A stretch of DNA of 64,000 bases from Enchytraeus crypticus (lineage: Eukaryota > Annelida > Clitellata > Enchytraeida > Enchytraeidae): the NCBI GenBank assembly GCA_905160935.1, contig CAJHZI010000474.1:372001-436000 (forward strand), written 5' to 3'. Position 1 is the first letter of the stretch. The number at the start of each line of letters is the position of its first letter. This document shows, piece after piece, positions 21,501 to 31,909 of the stretch. The notes below the pieces were generated by a model. The model was not told where the DNA came from, searched no databases, and saw only the letters and a list, made by a program, of their open reading frames with translations. The position numbers and the translations under genes were made by a program.

Positions 21501-21865
21501 TTGTACTGAAGGTTTCCCTTTAGTTCTCAATTATACATTGCATAGTGTTGTGCAATTCTTCCCTTTGAAAGTTATCTTTTTCAATGCTTAGATTCCTTTC
21601 GTTGTATCTGTTATTAGCTAGGGTATGTAAGCGAATGCTGTCAGCTTTCGCGGGTTTCACTCGGGGACTTAGCTTCAGGAAGGTTCACTAAATTACTATG
21701 GGGGAAGGCTGACATACCTTTCGTTAGTCTATTTTATCTAAACGTTATATAGGCCAAATACTTAGTACTAAGTGTGTATGAGATTATGTATATATCAGTA
21801 TCATTGTATGTTTATGTACATATGTATATATGCATGTTTAGGCCTATTTATGTGCATATTTAAAA

Positions 21866-22000
21866 AGCTGGTAAAGCTAAGGTTAACGTCAGTTTCCTCA
21901 CTCGACAGCGATGTCAGTGACGGGCGAGCCCAGAATTTAACCCCGCACATACTGATCCGCGGTCAAGCGTCTTACCGACTTCGCCACTGGCTCCAGCCAG
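21866..22000 (-). mobile_element. tRNA-derived SINE (family A), full head
   Basis: Reading the minus strand from 22000: GGAGCCAGTGGCGAAGTCGG (box A-like TGGCGAAGTCGG), CTTGACCGCGGATCAGT, then a box B-like GGGGTTAAATTCTGGGC, then a body ending CACTGACATCGCTGTCGAG and a TTAACCTTAGC end. This tRNA-like head is shared by at least three neighbouring copies. Confidence 0.75.
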
Positions 22001-22062
22001 TGTTGTGGTTTTCGAGTTTATATGTATTTACATGTATGAGCAAATTGCGCCTATTCTTTGAG

Positions 22063-22066
<4 letters not shown>

Positions 22067-22125
<59 letters not shown>
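22067..22125. repeat. (TA)n microsatellite
   Basis: Pure (TA)n run of about 58 bp. Confidence 0.9.
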
Positions 22126-22149
22126 TGTATATGGTTTTCTTTTTTCATT

Positions 22150-22290
22150 TTTAGTTTGTATTTTTTTAGTTTGTATTTTTGTATGCGTGATGGCTAGTCA
22201 ACTAGATAGGTTTTGTAACCTCTTTGAAGGCCTACTGTGTGTTATTGCATATTTGAGTGTTTTTGAAAATAAACAGTTCTCTCTCTCCCT
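22150..22290 (+). repeat. Dispersed repeat D, diverged copy
   Basis: Shares GTCAACTAGATAGG, CCTCTTTGA-GGCCT and AAAATAAACAGTTCTCTCTC with 23425-23545. It ends in AATAAA plus CT-rich sequence, as in the other copies. Confidence 0.5.
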
Positions 22291-22337
22291 CGCTAGTCTT
22301 AGTAGACGACGTCTCAAGACATTCGCGGGTTGGTAAA

Positions 22338-22468
22338 CCTGGTAAAGCTAATGTTAACGTCAGTTTCCTCGCTCGAAAGCGATGTCAGTGACGGGTGAGC
22401 CCAAGATCTTAACCCCGCACACACTGAACCGCTGTCGAGTATCTTACCGACTTCGCCACTAAATCCAG
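22338..22468 (-). mobile_element. tRNA-derived SINE (family A)
   Basis: Same organisation as 21866-22000, on the same strand, about 340 bp away: a close cluster of the same family. Confidence 0.75.
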
Positions 22469-22557
22469 TCAACACATAGACATTTTTTAAAGAAAGATGA
22501 GTCGTAGAATTCTAATGTGAGTGAAGATTAAGAAAATTTTAAAAAAGTAAACACGCA

Positions 22558-22925
22558 TTATAGTGAAATGATCGGCCATGTTGATATCTATCACTTTTTA
22601 ATACCACGTGTTTAAACCATTAAAGATAAAAAGCTAAGGTTAACGTCAGTTTCCTCACTCGAAAGCGATGTCAGTGACGGGCGAGCCCAGGATTTGAACT
22701 CCGTATATACTGTAGGCTACTGATCCGCGGTCGAGTTTCTTACCGACTTCGCCACTGGCTCCAACTGCAATTTAGACCTTTTTCGTTTAACCAGTCCAGT
22801 GAATATCCGAGATTTTACTCTCAGATCAGCGTGGCTGGGATTCGAACCCACGAGAGTTCAATTCACCTCAGGATCTGTCATTTAAAAGTTCATGACGTTA
22901 CCCCTACGCTATTGTGACATTCTAA
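22558..22925 (-). mobile_element. tRNA-derived SINE (family B), interrupted by family A
   Basis: Reading the minus strand from 22925: box A-like AATAGCGTAGGGGTAACG, box B-like GGGTTCGAATCCCAGCC, then GCTGATCTGAGAGTAAAATC and a tail ending GATCATTTCACTATAA. The element is split at about 22630-22765 by a family A SINE. Uninterrupted copies are at 40612-40845, 41394-41625 and 56525-56755. Confidence 0.8.
22632..22763 (-). mobile_element. tRNA-derived SINE (family A) nested in family B
   Basis: Family A element inserted within a family B element, so family A was active after that B copy landed. Box A-like TGGCGAAGTCGG and box B-like GAGTTCAAATCCTGGGC are visible on the minus strand. Confidence 0.8.
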
Positions 22926-23424
22926 TTTGAGTTTACTCAATACAGCGTAACGTTAAGCTCAGGAAACCACAACACTCGAAACGCTAACTATAGAAACGAT
23001 TTAAATATCTGAACTTTTTATGTCTTTTGTAACTATTGCTAAGCTTTGAAACGAAACTGTTAATTTACGATGCATAACGGTAACGCTTACGAAAGCCTAT
23101 TCGTGTATCTGTGCTATGTATGACAAGTAAATGTAGTAGTTAAATGAAGCCTAGTCTTTGCTTGTACAATTATAATTGAAATATGCACTGACAGCCTGAG
23201 TCACAGGTGCAGTAACTCAAGGACCAGTACATTTGAAAGAAACGTTCACAAGAAAACTTGTTGCTACTCTGTGTTTCTCTATAGCTCTCTGTGTTTCTCT
23301 GTAGCTCAGATGTATTGGCAGATACAATATTCTCTTTTTAAATTCATGTTGCTATTATTTAAAACTTTATAAACTATTATTTCTTCGACTTGCGTTGTAT
23401 GTTTATTCCGTTTGCCTAGTTATT

Positions 23425-23545
23425 TTTTAATTTGTATGATTGAGGGGTGGTCAACTAGATACGTTACTTGTGACCTCTTTGACGGCCTTGTTTGTGTATG
23501 TCACTGTATGTTTTTAGTGTATTGAAATAAACACAGAAAGCTTCT
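23425..23545 (+). repeat. Dispersed repeat D, diverged copy
   Basis: Contains GGTGGTCAACTAGATACGTT, GACCTCTTTGACGGCCTTG and TTGAAATAAACACAG, matching 22150-22290. Confidence 0.5.
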
Positions 23546-24263
23546 CAGGAAACCTTCCAACAGAGGTTTAGCAAAGGTTTGTAAGTAACAAGTGATAAAC
23601 CGAGCTTAAATGGAATTCTTTTAAACGCTAAGACTTTACTTTTATATGAAAATGTTTGTAAAATATTTACCTAAGGTTAGTGAATCTCTTAGCATGGTCG
23701 AACTTTAGAAAAAGAATATTTAGAATTCTTTAGAAAGAAGCAGAAATTAGGATCAATTTATATTCTTACAACATTTTACATTGCCGTTTAACGGACGTCT
23801 TAATTGTTTTCTCACCGGTTAGATTTGCTTCACGGTGCTATTCTTGTTGTCGTGGATGATAACAGCAGCGTAGTGTTTATCATAAACAAGAAAAGTAGAA
23901 GTAAAAGCAGACATAAGTTATTTCTAACAGTATAACAGTATGGGTTATCAGCTTTTAATTATATCAGTGCAAGGAGAAATAATTAAAAGGTACAAAGTTC
24001 ACAAGTTCACTACCATTTGACACAATTAAAAAGTTCATGTGAGCATGATCCGAGAGGCTGTTGATCCACAGTTACCGTACCAGCTTTCCTTTTTCCTTAA
24101 ACACAAACAACACACTTCTAATTATTATTATCATTATTATTATTATTTTATATTATTTTTTCAATATCATTTTTTTATCATTTTTAATTTGTATTTCTTT
24201 GTTTCATATTATTTTTTACCCCGGGTGTAAAGAACCCGAGGTTTGATAAAAACGATTCCAGCA

Positions 24264-24321
24264 ATAGGCCTACATCTTGAATCGCCGCCCAGCCGGGCGG
24301 CGATTCAAGATGTAGGCCTAT
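24264..24321. repeat. Perfect 27-bp hairpin
   Basis: Arms 24264-24290 and 24295-24321 are exact complements with a 4-bp loop (AGCC). The stem is GC-rich near the loop (CGCCGCCC), unlike the surrounding AT-rich DNA, and its outer ends are TAGGCCTA octamers. Transcribed, it would give a very stable stem-loop. No coding or known RNA identity recognised. Confidence 0.9.
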
Positions 24322-24439
24322 ACTCAAGGTCTTTTAGCTGCTTAAAAGAATTGGTGAAGCAGACTTATTATTATTACTATTATCATTATTAGGCCTAAAA
24401 ACAACAAAAACTTTTATAGCCGTGTCATGGTTTGATCAT

Positions 24440-24530
24440 AACCCCATACATATTGATCTGCGGTCGAATATCTTATCGACATCTGCTGTAACAGCAACAG
24501 ATTGCTACAGATGTCGGTCAGATATTCGAC
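24440..24530. repeat. SINE-A fragment with inverted repeat
   Basis: ACCCCATACATATTGATCTG then CGGTCGAATATCTTATCGAC matches part of SINE family A (minus orientation). Arms at 24463-24485 and 24508-24530 (23 bp, about two mismatches) are inverted around a 22-bp loop, suggesting an inverted duplication of the SINE fragment. Confidence 0.6.
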
Positions 24531-24662
24531 AGTGAATACCTATGGTTTTGTTTGAAGTAAAAATTGATATAGAACAAGTTTAACACGATATATGCTTCAA
24601 TGAAAACAAAATTAGACCAAAATTACTAAATCTTAAGATACAGTTGTGCTAAATAAAGCTTA

Positions 24663-24854
24663 GTGGATGATTTAGAAAGTAAATTATTTCAGAAACTAAC
24701 CTTAAAGGACACATTTTCTGTACTGCACGGTTCACTCACATCACGCCTGTTTTGGTTCGAGCAGGCAGGGGATGAATTTCCAGGAAAAGAAGTCAGATTT
24801 AAGTTTGGAAGGTTATTAGTGAGTGACAAAGAAGTGCAAGGAATGGAGCGGTAA
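24663..24854 (+). other. Short open frame of unknown meaning
   Basis: 63-residue frame (MDDLESKLFQKLTLKDTF...EVRFKFGRLLVSDKEVQG) with charged, protein-like composition but no recognisable domain or splice context. It could be an old LINE fragment or chance. Confidence 0.15.
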
Positions 24855-25235
24855 GGAAAGGGGACTAACGATGAAGAGCTAGGTAAAGCGTTAGAAGAGC
24901 TAGCAGTGGGGCAACATTGGAGCCCATATAGAGGAGGGCTGCGGAAGATCTAGCTTTCTCCCGCCGTATCCAATCCAGGACCATCTTCCTGGGACCCATT
25001 GGACCAATCCTTTAGGTCTTGTTCATTCAAAAGGAGGAAAAGAAACCATGTTCAACCGTTCCTCTGCAGTAAATAATGTAGTATTTTCTTAATTCTCAAT
25101 TTCTTCAAACTGAAATCTCCCATTAAACAGCAAATTGTTTATACATAAATTGTTCAAAAAAGTCTCTAGTATGCACGGACGTAAAAATAATTAATTAAAA
25201 GCATTTTATTACGTACTATAGATTAGAGTTGTTAC

Positions 25236-25993
25236 TACGGGTGAACCGGATTTTTGTAAATCCGGTTCCGGTAAAATTTTCAAAATTCGACCGGATTTGT
25301 TACCGGATTTGGCAATCATTTTTAATATAAAAGTAATAAATTGATATTTCAGAAATTTCGGAAAATTTACATAAAAGAAGAAGAACATAAGACTTAATGG
25401 TGATTATTTAAGCGTACTCTAATAACCTAATTGATGTCGTAATGGCGATGCTTTGATAGAGTATACATTGATAACTTAGTTAATGATTCTATAATTATTC
25501 GATTGAGGCAGTTAATGACTCCTTGACGATGACTTGTTGGAGTATATACTGATAATTAAATGACTTAATAATGATGACCGATCGAGCATAAATTTATAAC
25601 CTCTTTAAACGATGATGCTTAGAGAGAGCATATACTGATAACCTAGTTAATTCTTCCATGATGCCGATTTAATTGAGCCCATTAATGACTACTGATGTTT
25701 GAACAACTTGATTGAACATATGCTTTTAACCTAGTGAATGGTTTAATGATGATGATGATTGATTGAGCAAATAGTGATGACCTAGATAACAACTTAATGA
25801 TGATGACTTCCAAACACAAATCAGTATGTGCGGTGTTCAAATCCTGGGCTCGCATGTCACTGATATCGCTTTCGAGAGATGAAATTGATGCTAGCATTGC
25901 CTCCATATATTTTTTAAATATTACAATTATAACTAGGCCAAATCCGAATCCGGTTCTGGCAGATTGGAAAAAATCAAATCCCATACACCCCTA
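25236..25993. mobile_element. hAT-like MITE, expanded by internal repeats
   Basis: The ends are TACGGGTGAACCGGATTT (left) and AAATCCCATACACCCCTA (right), imperfect inverted repeats. They are flanked by candidate 8-bp duplications GTTGTTAC (25228-25235) and ATTATTAC (25994-26001), 6 of 8 matching, as hAT insertions make. A shorter relative is at 37217-37521 with closely similar end segments. The interior (about 25420-25800) is a run of diverged 65-80 bp units with GATGATG, GAGTATATACTGATAA and CCTAGTTAATGA. A SINE A fragment (25822-25905) is also inside. Confidence 0.6.
25822..25905 (+). mobile_element. SINE family A fragment inside MITE
   Basis: GTGTTCAAATCCTGGGCTCG then CACTGATATCGCTTTCGAGA matches the box B and body of family A. 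It is 5'-truncated. Confidence 0.6.
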
Positions 25994-26267
25994 ATTATTA
26001 CGATAAATAATAAAAGATAGTATAATTAATTCAATACCTATAATATTTTTTTTTTTTTTTCAGGCAGTACTGACAAATCCATAACTGTTTTTCATAAGTT
26101 GTTCAAGAGAACATCCGGTTTCTTTTTCTCACAAATCTGAAATAAAATTAAGCACACTTCATCAATCCAGGTGCCTGATATGAACAGCAATATAATGCTT
26201 ATTGGTAATAACAGACTTAGTCAAGTCAAATATCACTGGACAATAGAAAGCATCTAATCTCGCTTTC

Positions 26268-26322
26268 TCTCTCTCTCTCTCTTCTCTCTCTCTTTCTTTC
26301 TGCCTAGTGTTCTGCCAACTGA

Positions 26323-26353
<31 letters not shown>

Positions 26354-26600
26354 TTAAATAATAATTATATAATAGAAAGCATCTAATCTCTCTCTCTCTA
26401 TCTCTCTAGTGTTCTGCAAATGGCAGGTCCAATACACATATTCGTACTCAGTGTTCGCAAGAGAGCACTTCATAAATGAGCAAGATAATCCATCTACAAA
26501 AAGGCCCTGCCTTATCCACACCTGAAGTAGCCTATAGCATGGAGAAATACTACTGCTAAGGAGATTTTCCATTACCTTCCTCAGTTCTTGCATATTCGCC
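26268..26600 (-). mobile_element. LINE 3'-end fragments with (CT)n and (AAT)n
   Basis: (CT)n at 26268-26300 leads to GTTCTGCCAACTG, then (AAT)n at 26326-26356; a second CT tract at 26385-26408 leads to GTTCTGCAAATGGCAGGTCC. The downstream body (GCCCTGCCTTATCCACACCT, GTAGCCTATAGCATGG) also occurs at 41870-41940. Two truncated ends of the LINE family in tandem; the piece between repeats ATAATAGAAAGCATCTAATC. Confidence 0.55.
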
Positions 26601-27044
26601 CCTTACGCCACGTTAACGGTTTATCTATTCCTAACAACACATGAAACAAGCTGTTTTACAATTGCAGCAAAGGATAAATTAAAACTGTAATACTTGCACA
26701 TTAACTCAGACGTATGTATACTTCTTCATGTACATTAAATACAATCTTTAATCAATAATTTTCTAAGTTCGGTCTTAATATTCTTAGAAGTGAGTAGAAA
26801 TTCAAAACTAACTCCAAATACAATTAATTTGCTTCTATGGTGATACTATGTAACATAGCCTTATAATTAATTATAGCGCAATGGTTAGCAAAATATAGTA
26901 ATAAAATTAGTCCGGCCTGTAGGCCTACTATTGTTTGAATCCGGTTTTAATTTTAGTGCACTTTTAGCTCAACTAATCTTTAGTTTCTGCTTTAGTTAGT
27001 CGGTAACGTTTTGCTCTTTACAATTCAATGCTATTTTCATTATC

Positions 27045-27280
27045 CATGTCTATTATCTCCAATTTTTCTACGATCTTATGTTACTATGTTTCTGTGTTTC
27101 CGGTAGTCAGCTAGATAGAGCTCAATTGTGCTCCATCTGACGGCCGTTTTATTTGTATTCTGTCTCGTTGTATACGCTTTGTGTATATTTTTATGCATCT
27201 GTGCTTCCTGAACCAGTGTGCCGTTATGTTGTTATGTTATTTGATTCAGTTACAAATAAATGATCATGTTCTCTCTTCTC
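27045..27280 (+). repeat. Dispersed repeat D, copy 2, carrying a 5S-SINE tail
   Basis: Aligns with 20826-21090 (TTATCTCCAATTTT, GGTAGTCAGCTAGATAGAGC, CAGTTACAAATAAATGATCA). About 45 bp at 27197-27240 (CATCTGTGCTTCCTGAACCA then GTGTGCCGTTATGTTGTTA) is absent from copy 1 and matches the 3' tail of the 5S-derived SINE. Confidence 0.6.
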
Positions 27281-27564
27281 TTAGAAATGTTTGAGTCGCG
27301 TTGTTATAATAAACTAGGATCCTAATCTTTGGCTAGGAGTGAACACAAAGAGCGCCGTTTACGTCTATGTGCAAGAGTGTAGCAAATATTTAAAAACTGC
27401 ATGCTATATGGCTACTTTTTTAAAGAATCAGCTCGCAAGGTTGCAACCTTAGATATACTTTCATCCCTTTATGCTTTCATAAGAGTAATTTTTAAATCAC
27501 GGCAAGGCAATCATTGTCGATTGATTCGTGGAAGTCGTTCAGCCAGTCACATTGCAACGTGTAT

Positions 27565-27640
27565 CTTTGTACTCTTTATACTCTTTGTACTCTTTGTACT
27601 CTTTATACTCTTTATACTCTTTATACTCTTTATACTGTAT
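27565..27640. repeat. 9-bp minisatellite (TACTCTTTA/G)n
   Basis: About eight or nine tandem units of ACTCTTTRT, nearly identical. Frames through it encode an FIL/LYT repeat and are artefacts. Confidence 0.9.
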
Positions 27641-28331
27641 ATGACTTAAGTCGAATACCCACCACCAAAAGAACCAGTGAAAATTTGCACACCACTATTC
27701 TTCCCTAAAGACAAAGTCTCCAGATTTGCACGAATTGCGTGGGTCATTTTTTTCAAAAGTGGCGTTGTTTGAACTACCCAAACAACTCCGAGGCCATTGC
27801 ATCGGGATTCTTAATGCCTCAATAGTTTTGTGCCTTTGTATTTCAAGCTTAAACAATAAGAAACTTTTGCTGAGAATGTAGCAAGTAAACAATGTTTCCC
27901 CCAATTATTTATTAACTGAATGCAGTGTATTCACATCAACACACAGAGTCATTCAATCAGCACTTATATTTACACATTCTCGAATTAATTATATCTAGTA
28001 TTTCTTTATAATACGAAAAATCTCACTATTCAAATTAGAATCAATCAAATAGTTTAAATCGATTCAATTATCTCTAGTACTTCTTTTACGAAAAATCACA
28101 CGCCAAACATAAACCAACTTTCAAACCTCGTGATTGGCTGGAAGTTGTTCTTTTTTCTTTCTGCTCTAGTGACATTGTCTTCTACAAAGTAAATCCCTTT
28201 ACATTGTATATGTATGGTATTCAATTACAGTTAATTTAAAAAATCTAAATATAGAGAATTTAATCTAGATGCTTCCACTGGCTCCAGCCAACCGAGACAG
28301 TCCACATTATTTGTGTACTTTTCAAATGTAT

Positions 28332-28500
28332 TGTGCACATTCAATGTGTAATAATTTATAGGGATTAACTCCTATATGGTAAGAAAGTACACATTTATAG
28401 TATACAAATCCAAGTGTGCACATTCAATGTGTAATAATTTATTGGGATTAACTCCCATATGGTAAGAAAGTACACATTTATAGTATATAAATCCAAGTCA
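28332..28500. repeat. Tandem duplication, about 83-bp unit, two copies
   Basis: TGTGCACATTCAATGTGTAA ... AGTAYAYAAATCCAAGT occurs twice in direct tandem with few differences. No coding content. Confidence 0.85.
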
Positions 28501-28839
28501 TTGGATATAATGTGTACAATTTCCATCACAAAAAGTATAGGTATTTTTCTTCAGGTTATAATTGTCTTTTTCACTGATTGTGTCCAGGGCACATACGAAT
28601 GGGATATGTGATTAGACAAATATCTTACAAGCCAGATATGAGGCTAAGAGTGGAACAATAAAGGATAGCATCAGTGAGTTACAGAAAGCAGAGAGGAACG
28701 TGGTTTTGGTTAGGCGTTAGAGTTTAGAAAAGTTTATTTAAATTTAGTTTAATTTTGTTTCTTTAAGTAGTTTCGCAAATGAAGTCGTTGAACGGCGCTG
28801 GGAATGAAATGAAAGAAAGACTTTAAAGATGAGGACGAC

Positions 28840-29087
28840 GTTAACAAAAGACAGTCGACACAGAGCTCAGGATGTGATTGAGGGTCCGTGGAATGAATCT
28901 AGGAAGAAGTTAGGTTATGAATGGAGGATCGGTGATTAGAAATTGGTAATTGGAACAGAAAGGATGAGAAAAATAATTTAGGGAAAGCCTGCACCTTCTC
29001 CAATATATCCATATCGTTTTGAGGTAATTATACCAAGCCTGGCCGCCATACACAAGGTTAGCTCCAATCAATGCCTTCTATAATTTT
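28840..29087 (-). repeat. 248-bp perfect direct repeat, copy 1 (LINE RT fragment)
   Basis: Identical over its length to 30486-30733. On the minus strand two frames read ALIGANLVYGGQAWYNYLK and then QNDMDILEKVQA, resembling the RT C-terminal segment (LVxGxxxWxxYLKxDIxxLEKVQ) of non-LTR elements, with a frameshift. It is present just beyond the 3' side of the reversed zinc-finger first exon. Confidence 0.8.
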
Positions 29088-29173
29088 ATCATTAAATCTC
29101 TTATTTTGTCATACAAAGAATGCACCAGAAACAAACAAAATTTTAACAGAGACAAAATACAACAAGATCAAAC

Positions 29174-29546
29174 CTGTTACAATTGGTATTTCAGAAGGCT
29201 GATTACTTAACATAAGACTTTCAGATTGAGGCTGTGCACAACTCTGTAGAGAAGTGTCGAGACATGCAGCAGCACACAACTGACTGCTTGAAGATAAAGA
29301 TGAAGCTGAACAAAACTCCAGCAATATGTCTTGTAAAACATCCTCAGATTTACAATCTGATGATTCTTTGATAATCTCAACTTTGACATCTTTAAACTCT
29401 GTCACTTCATATTTCATGGCAGATTCACTTTTACATAATACTGGTAAACACATTTCACTCAGCGGTGATTGTTCAGACAAATCATCATCTACAGCAGCGA
29501 CACGTGACGGTTCAATTTCTAACTTTATTGAAGATGTTCGAGACAT
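29174..29546 (-). pseudogene. Second copy of zinc-finger exon 1, no finger exon found
   Basis: Minus-strand exon of 124 codons beginning MSRTSSIKLEIEPSR, clearly paralogous to 698-1070 and exactly the same length (373 bp). It has the same phase-1 donor (ATTGTAACAG|GTTTGA) and the same upstream block. The frame is intact and substitutions are mostly conservative. No minus-strand finger exon lies between here and the left edge of the window, so either the finger exon is more than 29 kb away or this is an orphan first exon left by an inverted duplication. It is marked pseudogene provisionally; the intact frame argues it is young or still used. Confidence 0.6.
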
Positions 29547-29571
29547 TGTACTGCAGCTGATCTGAGCAGTT
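29547..29571 (-). promoter_or_regulatory. Conserved upstream block, reversed copy
   Basis: Same 25-base block (GCTCAGATCAGCTGCAGTAC) as before the exons at 698 and 63927. Confidence 0.5.
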
Positions 29572-29644
29572 GGCTGTGTTTTGGTAGAATATGTGTATTC
29601 TTAATGTCTATACGACTGATATCTAAATGGTATAAATAAAATTA

Positions 29645-29935
29645 TAATTAAATACAAACTGAGATCACACCGCATGCAAACGGTGTAGAATACAAAATGA
29701 TATCCAACAAGCAAGAAAAATAGAAGAAAAAAGACAACTTTAGCATAAACAAAAAATGAAGATGAACTGCAGACAGAGATGAGTGAGGTAAATAAAGAAG
29801 GACGTAATTTCTATAAAATTTGTACGTCAAAATTAGAAAACTAAGAGAACAAAATTTTGAAATATAAGAAGAAAATATGGCAGAAAATGATAAAAAGGAC
29901 CAGATATAAATAAGGAAGAAATTAGGAGACAATTA
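29645..29935 (+). repeat. LINE-like repeat, copy 1
   Basis: AGACAACTTTAGCATAAACA ... TTTGAAATATAAGAAGAAAA is clearly similar to the reverse of about 43900-44170. One frame reads DELQTEMSEVNKEGRNFYK then LKYKKKIWQKMIKRTR, lysine-rich and possibly LINE coding sequence. It is followed at 29985 by an RT fragment on the same strand. Confidence 0.55.
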
Positions 29936-29984
29936 GAAATATGAAAAGAAAATAGCATGGCATAAACTGTCAAAATAATTTAAG

Positions 29985-30245
29985 AAAATGCTGGTGGTAG
30001 ATGCACTACAGAAACTTGCTAAATTAGGCACAGAAGTAACATATGGGCCTAGCTACCTAGTATATATCACTAAGGCAGTGATGACTCCAATTCCCAAAAA
30101 TCTAATGCTGTGGAAATGTTCAGACTAGAGAACAATAAGCTTAATAGTAAATGCATTTAAAATCATATTGAAAGTACTCAATAATTGTATTCAATCAAAA
30201 TCATACGAGATACTGAATAACTCACGAATTAAATAGCAAAATAGA
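29985..30245 (+). mobile_element. LINE reverse-transcriptase N-terminal fragment
   Basis: The frame reads LAKLGTEVTYGPSYLVYITK, then AVMTPIPKNLMLWKCSD, RTISLIVNAFKIILKVLNN and CIQSKSYEILNNSRIK. This is the region before RT motif A (IPIPKK...CxxYRTISL...K--LKVL--RI) of non-LTR retrotransposons. Stops present; dead. Confidence 0.75.
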
Positions 30246-30485
30246 AGTTAAAAATCTTGCGAATGATTGAATATGACTGGAGAGAAAGAAGATTAATTTT
30301 TGATTTCTTACTGAATCGTAGATATTCTAAGCACTATTTATTATATTAGTACGCTATATATAAACGGCTGGAGGGTTTAAATTTATGATATTAAATAAAA
30401 GTGACCGATATAATTATTAAAAATTATTTCAGTATCAGTCAATCAGTATTCAAACAATAACAATTTAATGTGAACTGAGCTTAAT

Positions 30486-30733
30486 GTTAACAAAAGACAG
30501 TCGACACAGAGCTCAGGATGTGATTGAGGGTCCGTGGAATGAATCTAGGAAGAAGTTAGGTTATGAATGGAGGATCGGTGATTAGAAATTGGTAATTGGA
30601 ACAGAAAGGATGAGAAAAATAATTTAGGGAAAGCCTGCACCTTCTCCAATATATCCATATCGTTTTGAGGTAATTATACCAAGCCTGGCCGCCATACACA
30701 AGGTTAGCTCCAATCAATGCCTTCTATAATTTT
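30486..30733 (-). repeat. 248-bp perfect direct repeat, copy 2 (LINE RT fragment)
   Basis: Identical to 28840-29087 by base-by-base reading, followed by a T-run. Zero divergence in a decayed retroelement fragment implies a very recent duplication or gene conversion. Confidence 0.85.
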
Positions 30734-31873
30734 TTTTTTTCAAATTAAACTGAGCTCTTATGAAATAGAATATAAGAGGAAAAAAATTATATTGAAATAA
30801 TTAACCATGATGATAGCTATTCAATTAAACATCTCAACATTAATCCAGTAGGTGATCAATTGTCAATAATCTATATTACTAGTCCATCAAATGTCCAAGA
30901 TTTTACTCTCTGACCAGTCTGACCTGAAAATGATCCTACAACCCCAGGAAGTCATTAAAATACACAGAAGGTTGTGTGTGGCAGTGTAGTGGTGTGATCA
31001 AGGGTGAGTTCGTGTGGTGATCAATAGCTTATCAGATTCACCCATACAGCCCATATAAATTCAGTACCTACTTGTAATATATTATTGAACTTTATAAGTA
31101 TGCGCGCTAACTACGTTTTCTACAGATTTCACCCTGTATCCTTTCAATGTCTTAAAAACATCTCTTCAACTTCATTGGATTGCCACTTCTTTCTTTACAT
31201 ATTTTAAACAATTTTTTTGCTTTCATGCTCGGTTTTATAGGACTTCAATAGACGTTTCCGATTACTAGTTATGGAAAGGGTACTTATTGCCTAGAATAGT
31301 AAATATTCGCTTGCTGGATTTTATGAACCTTTCACGACTCTCAACTTCAAGTTGACTTGCTAACTGATATACGCGTTAAGTTCTTGTAAGTGGTCCGCGC
31401 GCGGGGTAAAGAGTTGCGCTCTGCTATTGGCTGCAATGATCAGCTGACATAATATTCCTGAGAGAATTATCAGTGTTTACAACTGTCGATCATTTTGCTT
31501 TTATAGTTTCCCGTACATGGTAAAAACTAGTGAAATTAATTAAGTAATTAACACTATATGAGTTAAGATATTCAATACATATGAAATAAAAATTATATTA
31601 ATATTATTTTTCAAGTTTAATGAATAGATTTTCAACTAGTATATAATTAATAGCAGCAATAAAATAACGTGTTTCTTTCTTATATATTTCAATACTGCCA
31701 CTATTACATAAATCCACGTAGGACCTTAATATAACTTAATTATACTGGTTCAGAAAGTCTGGAAGACTCGCAACTGCAATCTCAACAATGATCTGACCCG
31801 TAATTGGCCCCAATCTAAACTTATGATGATTATGACAGAGCTACTTCTACATGTATAGGCCTATATAAGGATA

Positions 31874-31909
<36 letters not shown>

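Noticed and set aside
21866-22763. Possible tRNA genes with box A and box B
   Set aside because: No cloverleaf with an acceptor stem forms, and the same sequence recurs with a long non-tRNA body: SINEs.
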